Positions 7,090-16,606 of a stretch of DNA of 64,000 nt are shown here, piece after piece (the first letter of the stretch is position 1; every line of letters starts with the position of its first letter). Source of the stretch: Paenibacillus camelliae (GTDB lineage: Bacteria; Bacillota; Bacilli; Paenibacillales; Paenibacillaceae); assembly GCF_023715345.1 (NCBI RefSeq), contig NZ_JAMBNY010000003.1:186001-250000 (forward strand), in the 5' to 3' direction. Below the pieces are notes generated by a model. It saw only the letters and a program-made list of their open reading frames with translations. It did not search any database and had not been told where the DNA came from. The position numbers and the translations under genes were made by a program.

Positions 7090-8922
7090 ATGCCAGACTG
7101 GTCATATCATCCCTTGAAAAAGGGAGTATTAGATTATATTCCTGCCAAAACTAGCCGAGATTTTTTGCTTCGAGCAATGGGACAAATAGCTACCATTCCT
7201 GGCGGCCGCTCACTGATTCGCTTTTTAGGCCATATGTCGCCGCCTGAACCAATGAACAAACAACTATTTAATATAAATTTCCCTTCACCGATCGGTTTAA
7301 GCAGCAGTCTCATAGATCCTCACTTATCAGGTTTAGCCGCTTTTCAAGAGCTTGGCTTTGGCTTTGTCGAGATAGGACCGATCGTATTGCGTGAGCCACA
7401 GGTGCAGAATGCTCCCACCATTCATAACAACCATATCGCATATGCACAGCAGCAAGAAAAGCTTCAACTTAAGCACGCCCTGAACAAGCTGACGGCGCTC
7501 CCATCTCATATTCCAATTATCGCAAGCATCGATCCTCATATAACACGTACAGAATATCGCACGATTACTCAGCATCTAACACCCTATGTCGATGCTTTTA
7601 TTATATCCAGTCAACAGCTCTCTGAATTCAGTAATGTCGAGCTGACTGCATGCCCAGTCTTACTAGCATGCTCCGCGGAAGAAGCTATTGCTCCCGAGCT
7701 TATTCAGCTAACTACGCAAAGTAATGTGGCAGGAGTCGTATTACAACCTCCTAAGCAGAGGTTAGAGCACTCGTGGCACGAGGCGAAGCACACTCTGGAG
7801 TACTTCATAACAACGATTAAAAAGCTTAAAACCGAACACCCTGAGCTGATCATTATAACCTCAGGTGGTGTAGCAACACCAGATGATGCCTATGGGCTCA
7901 TTGCAGCTGGTGCAGACCTTATTATGCTAACCGAAGGCTATGTGCATGCAGGACCCGGCTTACCAAAGCGAATCCACGAAAGGCTTATGTACGATGAGGC
8001 TAATGTAACCTCCTCCACGAAGCAAGCAGGCTGGCATTGGTCACTGCTTTTCGGATTATCTATCCTCATCGGGGGAATGATTGCCTTATATTTTGCATTT
8101 ACAAGCATTATTCTTCCTTACGATGAAGCATTTATAGGGCTAACAAGAGCTGATCTTCTGCAACTCAATCCGCGTATTCTATCCTTTATGTCACACGATA
8201 GGATGGCACTTGCCGGAACGATGATCTCTGGTGGCATATTGTACATTCAGCTGGCACGACACCGGCTGAGGCGTGGCATGCACTGGGCGAGGATAGCCTT
8301 TCATAGCGCCGCAATCATCGGTTTTTTAGGTATTCTATTATTTATAGGCTACGGATACTTTGATTGGCTCCACGGGCTGTTCTGGCTTATTTTATTGCCG
8401 TTTTACTATGCAAGCTATAAAGAAGGAAAGACAGCACTTGCTGTACCTTGTTCTAAGCATGGACACAATGATCGAGCGTGGCAGCTTGCCAATTATGGCC
8501 AGCTTATGTTCGTTATGCTCGGCTTTGCTATTTTAATCGGAGGCATCGTTATCTCTACGATAGGCGTCTCCCGTGTATTTGTATCTACCGACATTAGCTA
8601 CCTCTGTATGTCCCCTGAGATGCTGGACAGTATAAACAGTAAGCTTATACCCGTAATCGCACATGATCGAGCAGGGTTTGGGAGTGCCTTAGTTAGTGTA
8701 GGTATGCTTGTCCTTATGCTTTCCCTATGGGGCTTCAGACAAGGAGAACGCTGGGTATGGAATACGCTTGCTGTTGGTGCATTGCCTGCATTTATCGCGG
8801 GAATCGGTACACACTTCTATATCGGCTATACTACATTTATCCATCTGCTGCCTGTGTACTTTTTGATCGTACTCTATGCGCTTGGCTTGGTGCTTACCTA
8901 TCCCCACTTAAAAGGAAAATAA
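7090..8922 (+). CDS. Dihydroorotate dehydrogenase-like domain fused to a duplicated membrane domain
   Basis: 610 residues from the ATG at 7090 (GAGGTG just upstream; an earlier in-frame ATG at 7021 adds 23 residues without a good binding site). Residues 1 to about 310 look like a class 2 DHOD: MPDWSYHPL start, a GFGFVEIG strand, and a C-terminal SGGVATPDDAY ... GAGPGLPKRI-like flavin-phosphate region (seen as EGYVHAGPGLPKRI). Key catalytic parts are missing: the GLDKNG lysine loop reads SSLIDPH, the INRMGFNN orotate loop reads IAYAQQQ, and NxSSPNT reads IISSQQL. From about 315 on there are some eight membrane segments arranged as two similar units, each with an NxR/K-containing loop followed by HDR. 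So this is unlikely to make pyrimidines; it may be a flavin-binding sensor or membrane oxidoreductase. Confidence 0.75.
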   Translation: MPDWSYHPLKKGVLDYIPAKTSRDFLLRAMGQIATIPGGRSLIRFLGHMSPPEPMNKQLFNINFPSPIGLSSSLIDPHLSGLAAFQELGFGFVEIGPIVLREPQVQNAPTIHNNHIAYAQQQEKLQLKHALNKLTALPSHIPIIASIDPHITRTEYRTITQHLTPYVDAFIISSQQLSEFSNVELTACPVLLACSAEEAIAPELIQLTTQSNVAGVVLQPPKQRLEHSWHEAKHTLEYFITTIKKLKTEHPELIIITSGGVATPDDAYGLIAAGADLIMLTEGYVHAGPGLPKRIHERLMYDEANVTSSTKQAGWHWSLLFGLSILIGGMIALYFAFTSIILPYDEAFIGLTRADLLQLNPRILSFMSHDRMALAGTMISGGILYIQLARHRLRRGMHWARIAFHSAAIIGFLGILLFIGYGYFDWLHGLFWLILLPFYYASYKEGKTALAVPCSKHGHNDRAWQLANYGQLMFVMLGFAILIGGIVISTIGVSRVFVSTDISYLCMSPEMLDSINSKLIPVIAHDRAGFGSALVSVGMLVLMLSLWGFRQGERWVWNTLAVGALPAFIAGIGTHFYIGYTTFIHLLPVYFLIVLYALGLVLTYPHLKGK

Positions 8923-8924
8923 AA

Positions 8925-8963
8925 AAAGCCATAACCATGGCAACACATGGTTATGGCTTTGCA
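8925..8963 (+). terminator. Terminator of the DHOD-like fusion gene
   Basis: Perfect 15-base arms AAAGCCATAACCATG (8925-8939) and CATGGTTATGGCTTT (8946-8960) around a 6-base loop, beginning 2 bases after the stop codon. An A-run on the left makes it usable in both directions. Confidence 0.8.
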
Positions 8964-9546
8964 ATTGTTAAGGCAAAGAAGTCCTTCGGTTTCGCCCTAC
9001 CTCTCGAAACAGTCACCACTCTATAGTGGCTCCACTTACAGATCTGTACTACGGCAAATTGTTCATTCATCTCTCAAGTGAGAGCGTATCCGTCACCTAA
9101 AAAAGATTCAACAATTCCATTCTGCCTTGATCTGTTAGATACATCCGTATTCCCTAGTTTATTGGTCGTGATGTTCAATAAACCTCATTAACATAAAAAT
9201 CTATTATTTGATAAGCTTATATTGTCATATTCAAATTTACGTTTATCTCATATACAAGTAGTTGATATGTTCCACAGCCGCATATTCACATATTAAATTC
9301 ATCAATTTTCATATTAATATCCCGTTTTATGTATGCTAAGCACTACTAAAACTTGAAAGGATATATATAACAGTAAAAATTTATTATATCATGAAATTAT
9401 TGAATGGTCAAGGGACTTCAACTGCCGAGTAATAGTAATCAAATTTCCAAAGACATCTCCTTTATTAAATGCGAAATTATTAGTAGAATAGTCTAATTGG
9501 ATTCGAGTTAAATGGACAGCTAGTTTTAGCAGCAGGAGGGTTTATC
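8961..9546. other. Long AT-rich intergenic region with structured left part
   Basis: No convincing gene in about 585 bases. The left part (8965-9100) can fold on either strand: GTTTCG/CGAAAC, CCACT/AGTGG, TACAGATCTGTA and CTCTC/GAGAG hairpins are visible. I could not match this to a riboswitch or known RNA. The right part (9100-9540) is very AT-rich and presumably holds the promoter of the EamA gene; TAGAAT near 9484-9489 is the best -10-like hexamer but its -35 is weak. Confidence 0.35.
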
Positions 9547-10446
9547 TTGAGGTTCAACAAAGGGATTGTTTTCATACTAATCGGCGCTTCATTTTTCGGT
9601 TTTACACCGATCTTTGCTAAATTAGGGTTTAGCTATGGCTACTCCCTTGGTCAAATTAATATTGTTCAGATGATGATTTCCGCATGTATTCTATGGTCCA
9701 TCACGCTCATTAAACGATCTAGCTTTCAAGGTCTGACGTTTAAGAGCATTCTGCAAATGATGATGACTGGATGCTTTATTGGGTTAACTAGTATATTTTA
9801 TTATGGCTCCATGCAATATTTACCCGCTTCCGTATCGATTATATTAATGTTCCAGTTTGTGTGGATCGGGATCCTATTAGAATGGGTGTTTAGTAAAGTT
9901 AAACCATCGCCAGTTACGATATTGTCGATACTCTTTATATTAATCGGGGTTTTTCTCGCTTCGAATATATTGAACGGAGATGTTCAGAATCTACCGATTA
10001 GAGGGTTTGTATTCGGGATTTTATCAGCAATGACGTATGCAGGCTTTATATTTTTTAGTGGAAAGGTTGCCGTTACGGTGGATGCGTGGACACGTAGCTC
10101 CTTTATGGTTAGCGGCTCACTCATATTAGTGCTTATTCTCTTTATGCGTGACATTCCTTCTATCTTTCCTCTTGAGGGAGATTTATTGACGACTGCGCTT
10201 GGCGTTTCATTGTTTGGTGCTGTACTGCCTCCACTATGCTTTGCTATTGGTGCTCCTCTCGTGCCAGGAGGAATCGCGAACATATTAACGTCGATCGAGC
10301 TGCCGATCGCCATATTTTCGGCCAGCATCATCCTATCTGAAACGGTAACCCCGCTTCAGTGGATCGGTACAGCCGTTATACTTGCCGCAATTGTATGGAA
10401 TGAGCTGGGCTCGAATATACTCTACAAGAGAAGGCAGCATAGGTAA
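9547..10446 (+). CDS. EamA/DMT family transporter
   Basis: 299 residues with about ten hydrophobic segments in two homologous halves, the drug/metabolite transporter layout (GIVFILIGASFFGFTPIFAKLG at the N-terminus; a second EamA half from about residue 150). The start is TTG at 9547 with AGGAGGG 8 bases upstream. The family exports amino acids, metabolites or drugs; the substrate is unknown. It has its own terminator and no operon partners. Confidence 0.9.
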   Translation: MRFNKGIVFILIGASFFGFTPIFAKLGFSYGYSLGQINIVQMMISACILWSITLIKRSSFQGLTFKSILQMMMTGCFIGLTSIFYYGSMQYLPASVSIILMFQFVWIGILLEWVFSKVKPSPVTILSILFILIGVFLASNILNGDVQNLPIRGFVFGILSAMTYAGFIFFSGKVAVTVDAWTRSSFMVSGSLILVLILFMRDIPSIFPLEGDLLTTALGVSLFGAVLPPLCFAIGAPLVPGGIANILTSIELPIAIFSASIILSETVTPLQWIGTAVILAAIVWNELGSNILYKRRQHR

Positions 10447-10488
10447 GCTATATACACATTTTGCTAGAGTGTAGCAAAAAACTACTAT

Positions 10489-10529
10489 AAAAATGCAGAC
10501 CACATCCTACCGATGGGTCTGCATTTTTT
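10489..10529. terminator. Bidirectional terminator between EamA gene and chemoreceptor
   Basis: Arms AAAAATGCAGACC (10489-10501) and GGTCTGCATTTTT (10516-10528) with T-runs on both strands; serves the convergent genes ending at 10446 and 10552. Confidence 0.9.
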
Positions 10530-10551
10530 ATTGCTATGTTCACTGCACCTG

Positions 10552-12240
10552 TTAAAGCTTGAACTGATTAACTAACTCATCGAGGTGATCTGCCAGCTTA
10601 GCAAGCTGAGCTGAACGATTAGATACCTCATTAATGGAGCTGCTAATCTGCTGGGATGATGCGCTTGTTTCCTCCACCCCTGCAGCTGATTCCTCAGAGA
10701 TGGCTGCAATTTCTGAGATTGACTCATTCATGGTTTCGCTTTTTGCGGCGATAAGTGATAGACTCTCTGAAGTAGTTCTAATGTTATCTGCCATCCCTGA
10801 TACCGCTGAGCTTATCTCATAAAAGGTTTCTTGCGTAGATTGAATTTGTATCGTTCCTTGCATAACTTCCTTATAGCCATCCTTTAATGATCCCGTCACA
10901 ATACTTGACTCATCCTTTATACTTTGAACGATTTTTGTGATGTCCTCTATTGAAGCAGATACCTGCTCTGACAGCTTTCTTACCTCATCAGCAACGATAG
11001 CAAAGCCTCTTCCATGCTCGCCTGCTCTTGCAGCCTCTATCGCTGCATTTAAGGCAAGCAGGTTGGTTTGGCTAGCGATATCATGAATAACAGCTACTAT
11101 GCCAGAAATCTCCTGTGAATTTTTATCTAAGCCCTGCACCTTCTGAACGGCATCTCGTACAATTCGGTTTATTTTTTTCATCTGCTTGCTAGAGGTCTCC
11201 ATGTACTGACCTCCCTTGCGAGTCATCTCAAGCACTTCATTAGAAGATTGCTCCATACGGCCGCTACTTGTATTCACTTCTTGAATCCTTGTTGCGTATG
11301 TACCCGCAACGGATGCTAATTGGCTTGCATTGGAGGCTTGTGATTCTGTGCCAACGGCCAGCTCTTGCATCGTACTGGCAATTTGTTCAGAACCTAAACT
11401 AATGTCAGCTGCCGATTGTGTTAACTCTTCACTTTGGGATGTTATCGAACCAGATACACTGTTTATTTCGCTTATTAGATGATGTAGACTACTGCTCATC
11501 TGATTCGTTGCATCTACAAGCTGTCCTACTTCATCGTTAGATGTTGTACTAAGTGCTTTCTGCGTTAAATCGCCACTAGCTATCAGCTTCATACGATGCA
11601 TAACTTTAATGATAGGCGTTGTAATAAGTCTTGAGCTAACGATTGCAATTGCTATACTTAGAAAGATAACTAGCGTTGTGAAGGTTACCGCAACAACGGC
11701 TGTTTTCTGACCATTCTCCACAATCGTACGCTGTATTTCCATAATGGAAGCTCTCTTTTCCGTTGCAAGCTCTTGATAGCCTCCTATAAGCTGGCGAATC
11801 ATCGGATCTTTATCTGCTAGATTTTTTCGAGCTAACTCCACATTCCCTTTTTCATACTCATTAAATACATGCTCTGTAACGTAGGTTCGCCACGCAACCG
11901 TCTGTTCAATTAGCTTGTTGAACTCTTCAGAAACACCAATTCCTCTAGCGATTTCCTCGTAGCCTTTTCCCTCTTCCGTATAGCTGTCAAATCGTTCGCG
12001 ATAGTCTCCACCATATAATAAGTAAGCGCGAGCTGTAGATATTCGCGTTGCAATAGTAAGTTGCATCCCTTCATTCGCCATTAATAGCGGCAATTCTTTT
12101 TCTAATATATTTTCAGCTTCCTCGTTACTTTTTACAATGACCGAAAACGTATAAATGCCAAAAATAACAACCAAAACAATAATTAGAGAAAAGCTGAGCA
12201 GCATTTTTGATCGTAAGCTTTTCAAACGTATCCATTTCAT
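10552..12240 (-). CDS. Methyl-accepting chemotaxis protein (4HB sensor, HAMP)
   Basis: 562 residues. An N-terminal membrane segment (about 12-33), an extracellular helical sensor of about 150 residues that resembles the four-helix-bundle ligand domain, a second membrane segment (about 185-207), a HAMP domain, then the cytoplasmic signalling domain with the conserved hairpin tip [22 protein letters not shown]. It would report to CheA/CheW to steer flagella; no che gene is in the window. The ligand is unknown. Monocistronic. Confidence 0.95.
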   Translation of the reverse strand: MKWIRLKSLRSKMLLSFSLIIVLVVIFGIYTFSVIVKSNEEAENILEKELPLLMANEGMQLTIATRISTARAYLLYGGDYRERFDSYTEEGKGYEEIARGIGVSEEFNKLIEQTVAWRTYVTEHVFNEYEKGNVELARKNLADKDPMIRQLIGGYQELATEKRASIMEIQRTIVENGQKTAVVAVTFTTLVIFLSIAIAIVSSRLITTPIIKVMHRMKLIASGDLTQKALSTTSNDEVGQLVDATNQMSSSLHHLISEINSVSGSITSQSEELTQSAADISLGSEQIASTMQELAVGTESQASNASQLASVAGTYATRIQEVNTSSGRMEQSSNEVLEMTRKGGQYMETSSKQMKKINRIVRDAVQKVQGLDKNSQEISGIVAVIHDIASQTNLLALNAAIEAARAGEHGRGFAIVADEVRKLSEQVSASIEDITKIVQSIKDESSIVTGSLKDGYKEVMQGTIQIQSTQETFYEISSAVSGMADNIRTTSESLSLIAAKSETMNESISEIAAISEESAAGVEETSASSQQISSSINEVSNRSAQLAKLADHLDELVNQFKL

Positions 12241-12277
12241 TTCATTAACCTACTTTCAATTTTATGTAATTCTTGCT

Positions 12278-12314
12278 GTAAAAAAGTAATACCTCCCCGT
12301 TTGAACGGAGAGGT
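12278..12314 (-). terminator. Terminator of the MFS/amidohydrolase unit
   Basis: ACCTC-c-CCGTT (12291-12301) pairs with AACGG-a-GAGGT (12304-12314) with one mismatch; on the minus strand it is followed by ATTACTTTTTTAC. Confidence 0.75.
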
Positions 12315-12407
12315 AAGTATTGCTCACAGGTATATGAACATAAACACAACTAGTATAAACTGACGTTAATGTTGTGGTCAATGAAAGGAAATGGCAGTTT
12401 CAGGCAC

Positions 12408-13595
12408 TCAGCTTAGCTCATAGTAGTCACATACCACTTGACCTACTGCTTTAGCTGCAACAAGCAGCGCGTCCTCATCAATATCGAATTTTGGATGATG
12501 GTTGAAATAAGGCTTGTCCACCCCTTTTGGTGAGCATGCAATGTAAAAGAAGCAGGCTGGGAACTTTTCAGCGTAATAAGCAAAGTCCTCCGAAGGAGAT
12601 AAGGCCGGAAATTCTTTTACTTCTTTTATATCTTTATCATTCATGCTTCGCAAGCTCTCTGCTACCTTAGCTGTAAGCTCCGGATCATTATATAGAGGTG
12701 GATAATCAGGTGTATAGTTCAGTTCACAGGTAACATCGAACTGCTCTTCGATTCCTTTAGCGATCCGTCGAACTTCCTTTGCAATGATCTCCTTCGTTTC
12801 ATTCGTCATATATCGAATATCGCCTTCAAGCTCTACACTATCCTTGATTACGTTGAACGTACCTTTGCCATCAAAGGATCCGATCGTTATCACACCAATA
12901 TCGAAGGGGTTTAACCTGCGGCTTATAATCGTTTGTGCTGCAACAACAAAGTGTGAGGCAGCGACGATGGCATCATTCGCCAGATGAGGGGAGGATCCAT
13001 GACCTCCTCTTCCTTGTACAATAAGCTTCATGTATGCCCGTCCGTTGAAGGAATAACCTGCATGATATCCAACCGTTCCTGCTGGGCCCATCGGCAGTAA
13101 ATGGATGCCAAAAACAGCGTCCAAATCATCAATTAAGCCTGACTCGACAATGCTTTTCGCTCCTCCAGGCGGAACCTCTTCTGCATGCTGGTGAATGATT
13201 TTAATTGTGCCTGAAATAGCATCCTTTAGTTGAATTAAGCAATCCGCCAATACTAATAGATACGCGGTGTGTCCATCATGACCACATGCATGCATGACAC
13301 CCTCGTTCTTTGATTTGAATGATACATCTGCTTCCTCTTGAATAGGAAGCGCATCAAAATCTGCGCGTAGGCCTATCGTTTTCCCCGGCTTTCCACCCTT
13401 TATCGTTACGACAATTCCGTAGCCATTACCAACATTCGTATGAACTTCAACATCTTTACCTTTATAAAAGTCAGCGATATACTGCGCCGTTTTTTCTTCT
13501 TTGAATGAGACCTCTGGATTTTCGTGCAAATGTCGACGAATCGATATCATCTCATCCTTGCGCGCTTCTAGCATGCTCATCAATTCATTCTTCAT
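12408..13595 (-). CDS. M20 family amidohydrolase
   Basis: 395 residues, typical of M20D N-acyl-amino-acid/hippurate/IAA-conjugate hydrolases. Metal ligands are visible in HACGHDGHTAY near residue 103 and in HQHAEEVPPGG near 138, with GGHGSSPH in the dimerisation domain and a C-terminal HHPKFDIDEDAL. The enzyme removes an acyl group from an amino acid or related amide in the cytoplasm. It lies 76 bases downstream of an MFS transporter on the same strand, so the pair probably imports an acylated substrate and hydrolyses it. The substrate cannot be named from sequence. Confidence 0.9.
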   Translation of the reverse strand: MKNELMSMLEARKDEMISIRRHLHENPEVSFKEEKTAQYIADFYKGKDVEVHTNVGNGYGIVVTIKGGKPGKTIGLRADFDALPIQEEADVSFKSKNEGVMHACGHDGHTAYLLVLADCLIQLKDAISGTIKIIHQHAEEVPPGGAKSIVESGLIDDLDAVFGIHLLPMGPAGTVGYHAGYSFNGRAYMKLIVQGRGGHGSSPHLANDAIVAASHFVVAAQTIISRRLNPFDIGVITIGSFDGKGTFNVIKDSVELEGDIRYMTNETKEIIAKEVRRIAKGIEEQFDVTCELNYTPDYPPLYNDPELTAKVAESLRSMNDKDIKEVKEFPALSPSEDFAYYAEKFPACFFYIACSPKGVDKPYFNHHPKFDIDEDALLVAAKAVGQVVCDYYELS

Positions 13596-13671
13596 GTTCT
13601 ACTATCTCCTTTATGGCGAAACACCAAGCCGATCTTGCCTATGCACATCTTGCAGCAGCCTTATGTTAATG

Positions 13672-15105
13672 TTAGTTTGTTGCCTTTTTCGGCATTCTAA
13701 ATGCATTTTTTGTGTTTACTTCTATTGGTTTACCTGCGTCATTCGGAACCATAATCACAATGGAAATTAAGGACAGAATTCCAAAAATAACGTTAACGAT
13801 AATCCCTACGGATGCTGCCATTTCAATATTTCCTGTTGCCGCCACTGAACTATACACGGTAGCGGAGATCGCTACACCAATTGCACTTCCTAGCGAGCTT
13901 GCCATCTTGTAGACCCCGGCAGCTTCTCCCACTTTGTCAGATGGAGAATTGGAAACGGATGTGTCTGTAGATGGTGTTGCATATATGCCGAGTCCAAGCC
14001 CAAACAGAACAAAACCAACGAATACGGCAATAGTGTAGGAGAAACCAGGCAGGAAGGTTAACCCCATTAGTCCAACACCGACTGTCGTAATAATGGTCCC
14101 CCATACCATAGGTGCTTTTGCGCCTACTCTTTGCAGGATCTTCTCACCTACACGGATCATGGCAAGTACAACGATCAAGTAGCCAATCGAGAGCATTCCT
14201 GATTGAAAAGCGGTAAAACCTCTACCGATTTGAACATACGTATTCGCAACAACGAGTGTACCAGCGATCGCATTTAACAAAAAGTTGGAATAGGTTGCAC
14301 CAGCATAAGGCTTGTTTTTGAATAGGTTGAAGTCAATAAGCGCAATCTTTTTTCCTTTTTCGACTCGGAAGAAAACAATCGCTCCTACAATTGTCACAAT
14401 GGCTAAAATTATCGTAATTGGACTTGTCCAACCGAGATCTGAACCGAACGTAATGACTACGTTTAAGGCAATCATTGTGACGGCAAATATAGCTAAGCCA
14501 CTGTAATCGAATTTGAAGGCTCCGTTTCCTTCGACTTTACTCTCTGGCGTGTCTTTAATGAGCCACATAGCAAGCAAGGCAAATACAATCGAAAATATAA
14601 ATATCCATTTCCAGCCCAAATACGTAGCGATGGCACCTCCGGCAAATGAGCAGACGCCTGAACCGCCCCAAGATCCAATAGACCAGTAGCTAAGGGCACG
14701 CTGTCGTTCCTTCCCTTCAAAGTAAGCCTTCATCAATGCAATCGTTGCTGGCATAATACAAGCAGCAGAGATACCTTGAATGACACGTCCGATAATTAAC
14801 AAGGTCGCTCCTTGAGCAAATACAAGACATAACGAGCCAATTACACTTAACACTAATCCAACATACGTAATTTTTTTACGTCCAATTTTATCTGCGATTC
14901 CACCAGCCGCTACGATAAATAGACCAGAGAATAACGCTGTTAGACTAATCGCAATATTGAGTGTTCCGTACGTAATTCCTAGATCAGACTGAACAGCGGG
15001 AACTACATTGACCATTGCCTGAGCGAAAAGCCAGAAGGTGATTACCCCGAATACAATTCCCGTTATTAATTTGTTGGTACCTATATAGGTTGTGCTTGTC
15101 TCCAT
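13672..15105 (-). CDS. MFS transporter (DHA2-like)
   Basis: 477 residues from the ATG at 15105 (GGAGG about 12 bases upstream); the open frame extends to 15177 but without a ribosome site. Twelve to fourteen membrane segments; the MFS motif between TM2 and TM3 reads GGIADKIGRKK and TM4 begins GRVIQGISAACIMPATIAL. First gene of a two-gene unit with the M20 amidohydrolase. It could be an importer for the hydrolase substrate even though its closest subfamily is called drug:H+ antiporter. Confidence 0.88.
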   Translation of the reverse strand: METSTTYIGTNKLITGIVFGVITFWLFAQAMVNVVPAVQSDLGITYGTLNIAISLTALFSGLFIVAAGGIADKIGRKKITYVGLVLSVIGSLCLVFAQGATLLIIGRVIQGISAACIMPATIALMKAYFEGKERQRALSYWSIGSWGGSGVCSFAGGAIATYLGWKWIFIFSIVFALLAMWLIKDTPESKVEGNGAFKFDYSGLAIFAVTMIALNVVITFGSDLGWTSPITIILAIVTIVGAIVFFRVEKGKKIALIDFNLFKNKPYAGATYSNFLLNAIAGTLVVANTYVQIGRGFTAFQSGMLSIGYLIVVLAMIRVGEKILQRVGAKAPMVWGTIITTVGVGLMGLTFLPGFSYTIAVFVGFVLFGLGLGIYATPSTDTSVSNSPSDKVGEAAGVYKMASSLGSAIGVAISATVYSSVAATGNIEMAASVGIIVNVIFGILSLISIVIMVPNDAGKPIEVNTKNAFRMPKKATN

Positions 15106-15424
15106 CACTCGTCCAATCCTCCATCGAAGTTTTACTGCATTGATCGTGTGACTACTTAGTAAGTAACGATGCAACAAATACAGATTGGGATGTTGACGAA
15201 GCTGTGTTTGTTTATCATGTTGTACTTGCTGTTCATCTCATCTTCAGTGTTTAATAAAAAGTATGCTCCCGAGCGAACAGTTTAATTCTCATCAATAAGC
15301 TAGACCAAAATGGTTCGTTACGTGATAGAATAAAGACAAACTACAAGCTTAGAATGGAGCATTATTTATTATGACCCTACATTAAAGCTTCTCCTAGAAC
15401 GGACAACGAAGGTGGGCTGGTTTT

Positions 15425-16540
15425 ATGAATCTACAACATATGAATACCCGAAGCCTATATAGAGATATTATAAGAAGCTGCTGGGCAATTACTATCATTT
15501 ATGTGATCGGTACAAGCATCGAATTATCCTTTACCGATTATGATCGAACGTTATTTTTTTGGAATGCCATTGCTTTGCCTGCAATAAAAATGATTGCATT
15601 AAACGCTACAATGGGGTGGGTGTTTCGGAGAGTGCAACCCTACTCAAAATATATACTAATTACTGGCATTAATCTGTTTATCTGTATCATTATTTTTTCA
15701 CTTTATAATTTACCTATTGTCATATACAGCTTGATCATTCCAATTCTGCTATCCCTTTACTTTTATAGTAAGCGCTTAATTATTTTTGCATTAGTTCAAT
15801 CTTTACTGACTGTAGCTGTTATTTTGTTTACATTACCTGGCATTAGAGCTGGACTCAGCTCCAGTAATTTGATTATGCTGCTAGCTCTTCTATCAGCGAC
15901 CGCTCTAATTATTAACAGCTTGCGTAAGCATGCCTTTGCTCTATTCGAACAACTTATTAAGGTCACACAAGAAAAGCAAGATCTTCAAACAAAAAATGAA
16001 CTGATGGAGCAATTAAACCGAGTGGATTCTGCAACTGGTTTATACAATCATCGTTCCTTTCACGAACATCTCGTAAAGGTGATCGAAACGCCAGACAACT
16101 ATGCGTATCCGACTCATCTCGCAATATTAGATATTGATCATTTCAAAAGGGTGAACGATACGTATGGACATGCTGTAGGAGACGTTGTCATCAAGTTTGT
16201 CGCTAGACAATTAAGTCTTGCAATGGACCCAAGTGACTTTGTAGCAAGGTACGGTGGAGAGGAGTTCGCTGTCGTATGTATCGATAAACGTACTGAGCAT
16301 GTCATTGAGCAGCTTGAACAGCTTCGGCAATCGATTGCTCAGCATAAGCTGGATCATTTAGGCGGAGAGTCTGTAACGATCAGCATCGGTATACAGAAGC
16401 TGCTTCCAGGAATGAGTAAGGAAGAGCTATTTCAACAAGCCGACGAGGCTCTATATCGCGCGAAAAAATCAGGAAGAAACCAAACGATGGTTGCCGGCCG
16501 TGAAGGATGCATGATACAAGAGCAAAGCCTTAAATGCTAA
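15425..16540 (+). CDS. Membrane diguanylate cyclase (GGEEF)
   Basis: 371 residues: about six N-terminal membrane segments (residues 15-165), a short coiled linker, and a C-terminal GGDEF domain with the catalytic signature RYGGEEF at about 275-281 and the metal-binding DIDHFKRVND upstream. It makes c-di-GMP from two GTP. The product-inhibition site normally reads RxxD five residues before the signature; here it reads DPSD, so feedback inhibition is probably lost. Own terminator; no partner gene. Confidence 0.92.
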   Translation: MNLQHMNTRSLYRDIIRSCWAITIIYVIGTSIELSFTDYDRTLFFWNAIALPAIKMIALNATMGWVFRRVQPYSKYILITGINLFICIIIFSLYNLPIVIYSLIIPILLSLYFYSKRLIIFALVQSLLTVAVILFTLPGIRAGLSSSNLIMLLALLSATALIINSLRKHAFALFEQLIKVTQEKQDLQTKNELMEQLNRVDSATGLYNHRSFHEHLVKVIETPDNYAYPTHLAILDIDHFKRVNDTYGHAVGDVVIKFVARQLSLAMDPSDFVARYGGEEFAVVCIDKRTEHVIEQLEQLRQSIAQHKLDHLGGESVTISIGIQKLLPGMSKEELFQQADEALYRAKKSGRNQTMVAGREGCMIQEQSLKC

Positions 16541-16572
16541 ATACACATTACGCGCTAATCTAATAGATACAT

Positions 16573-16600
16573 AAAAGAGCTGCCAGAGGGCAGCTCTTTT
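16573..16600. terminator. Bidirectional terminator
   Basis: AAAAGAGCTGCC (16573-16584) and GGCAGCTCTTTT (16589-16600) around AGAG, between convergent genes ending at 16540 and 16607. Confidence 0.9.
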
Positions 16601-16606
16601 GTGTCG

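Noticed and set aside
7090-8030. Functional pyrD for pyrimidine synthesis
   Set aside because: The orotate-binding Asn loop, the active-site Ser/Asn motif and the FMN lysine loop are not conserved, and no other pyr gene is nearby.
8961-9110. Glycine, lysine, SAM or T-box riboswitch
   Set aside because: A CCGAAGG string and purine-rich loops on the minus strand are suggestive, but the required ordered core motifs are missing and no gene lies downstream on that strand.
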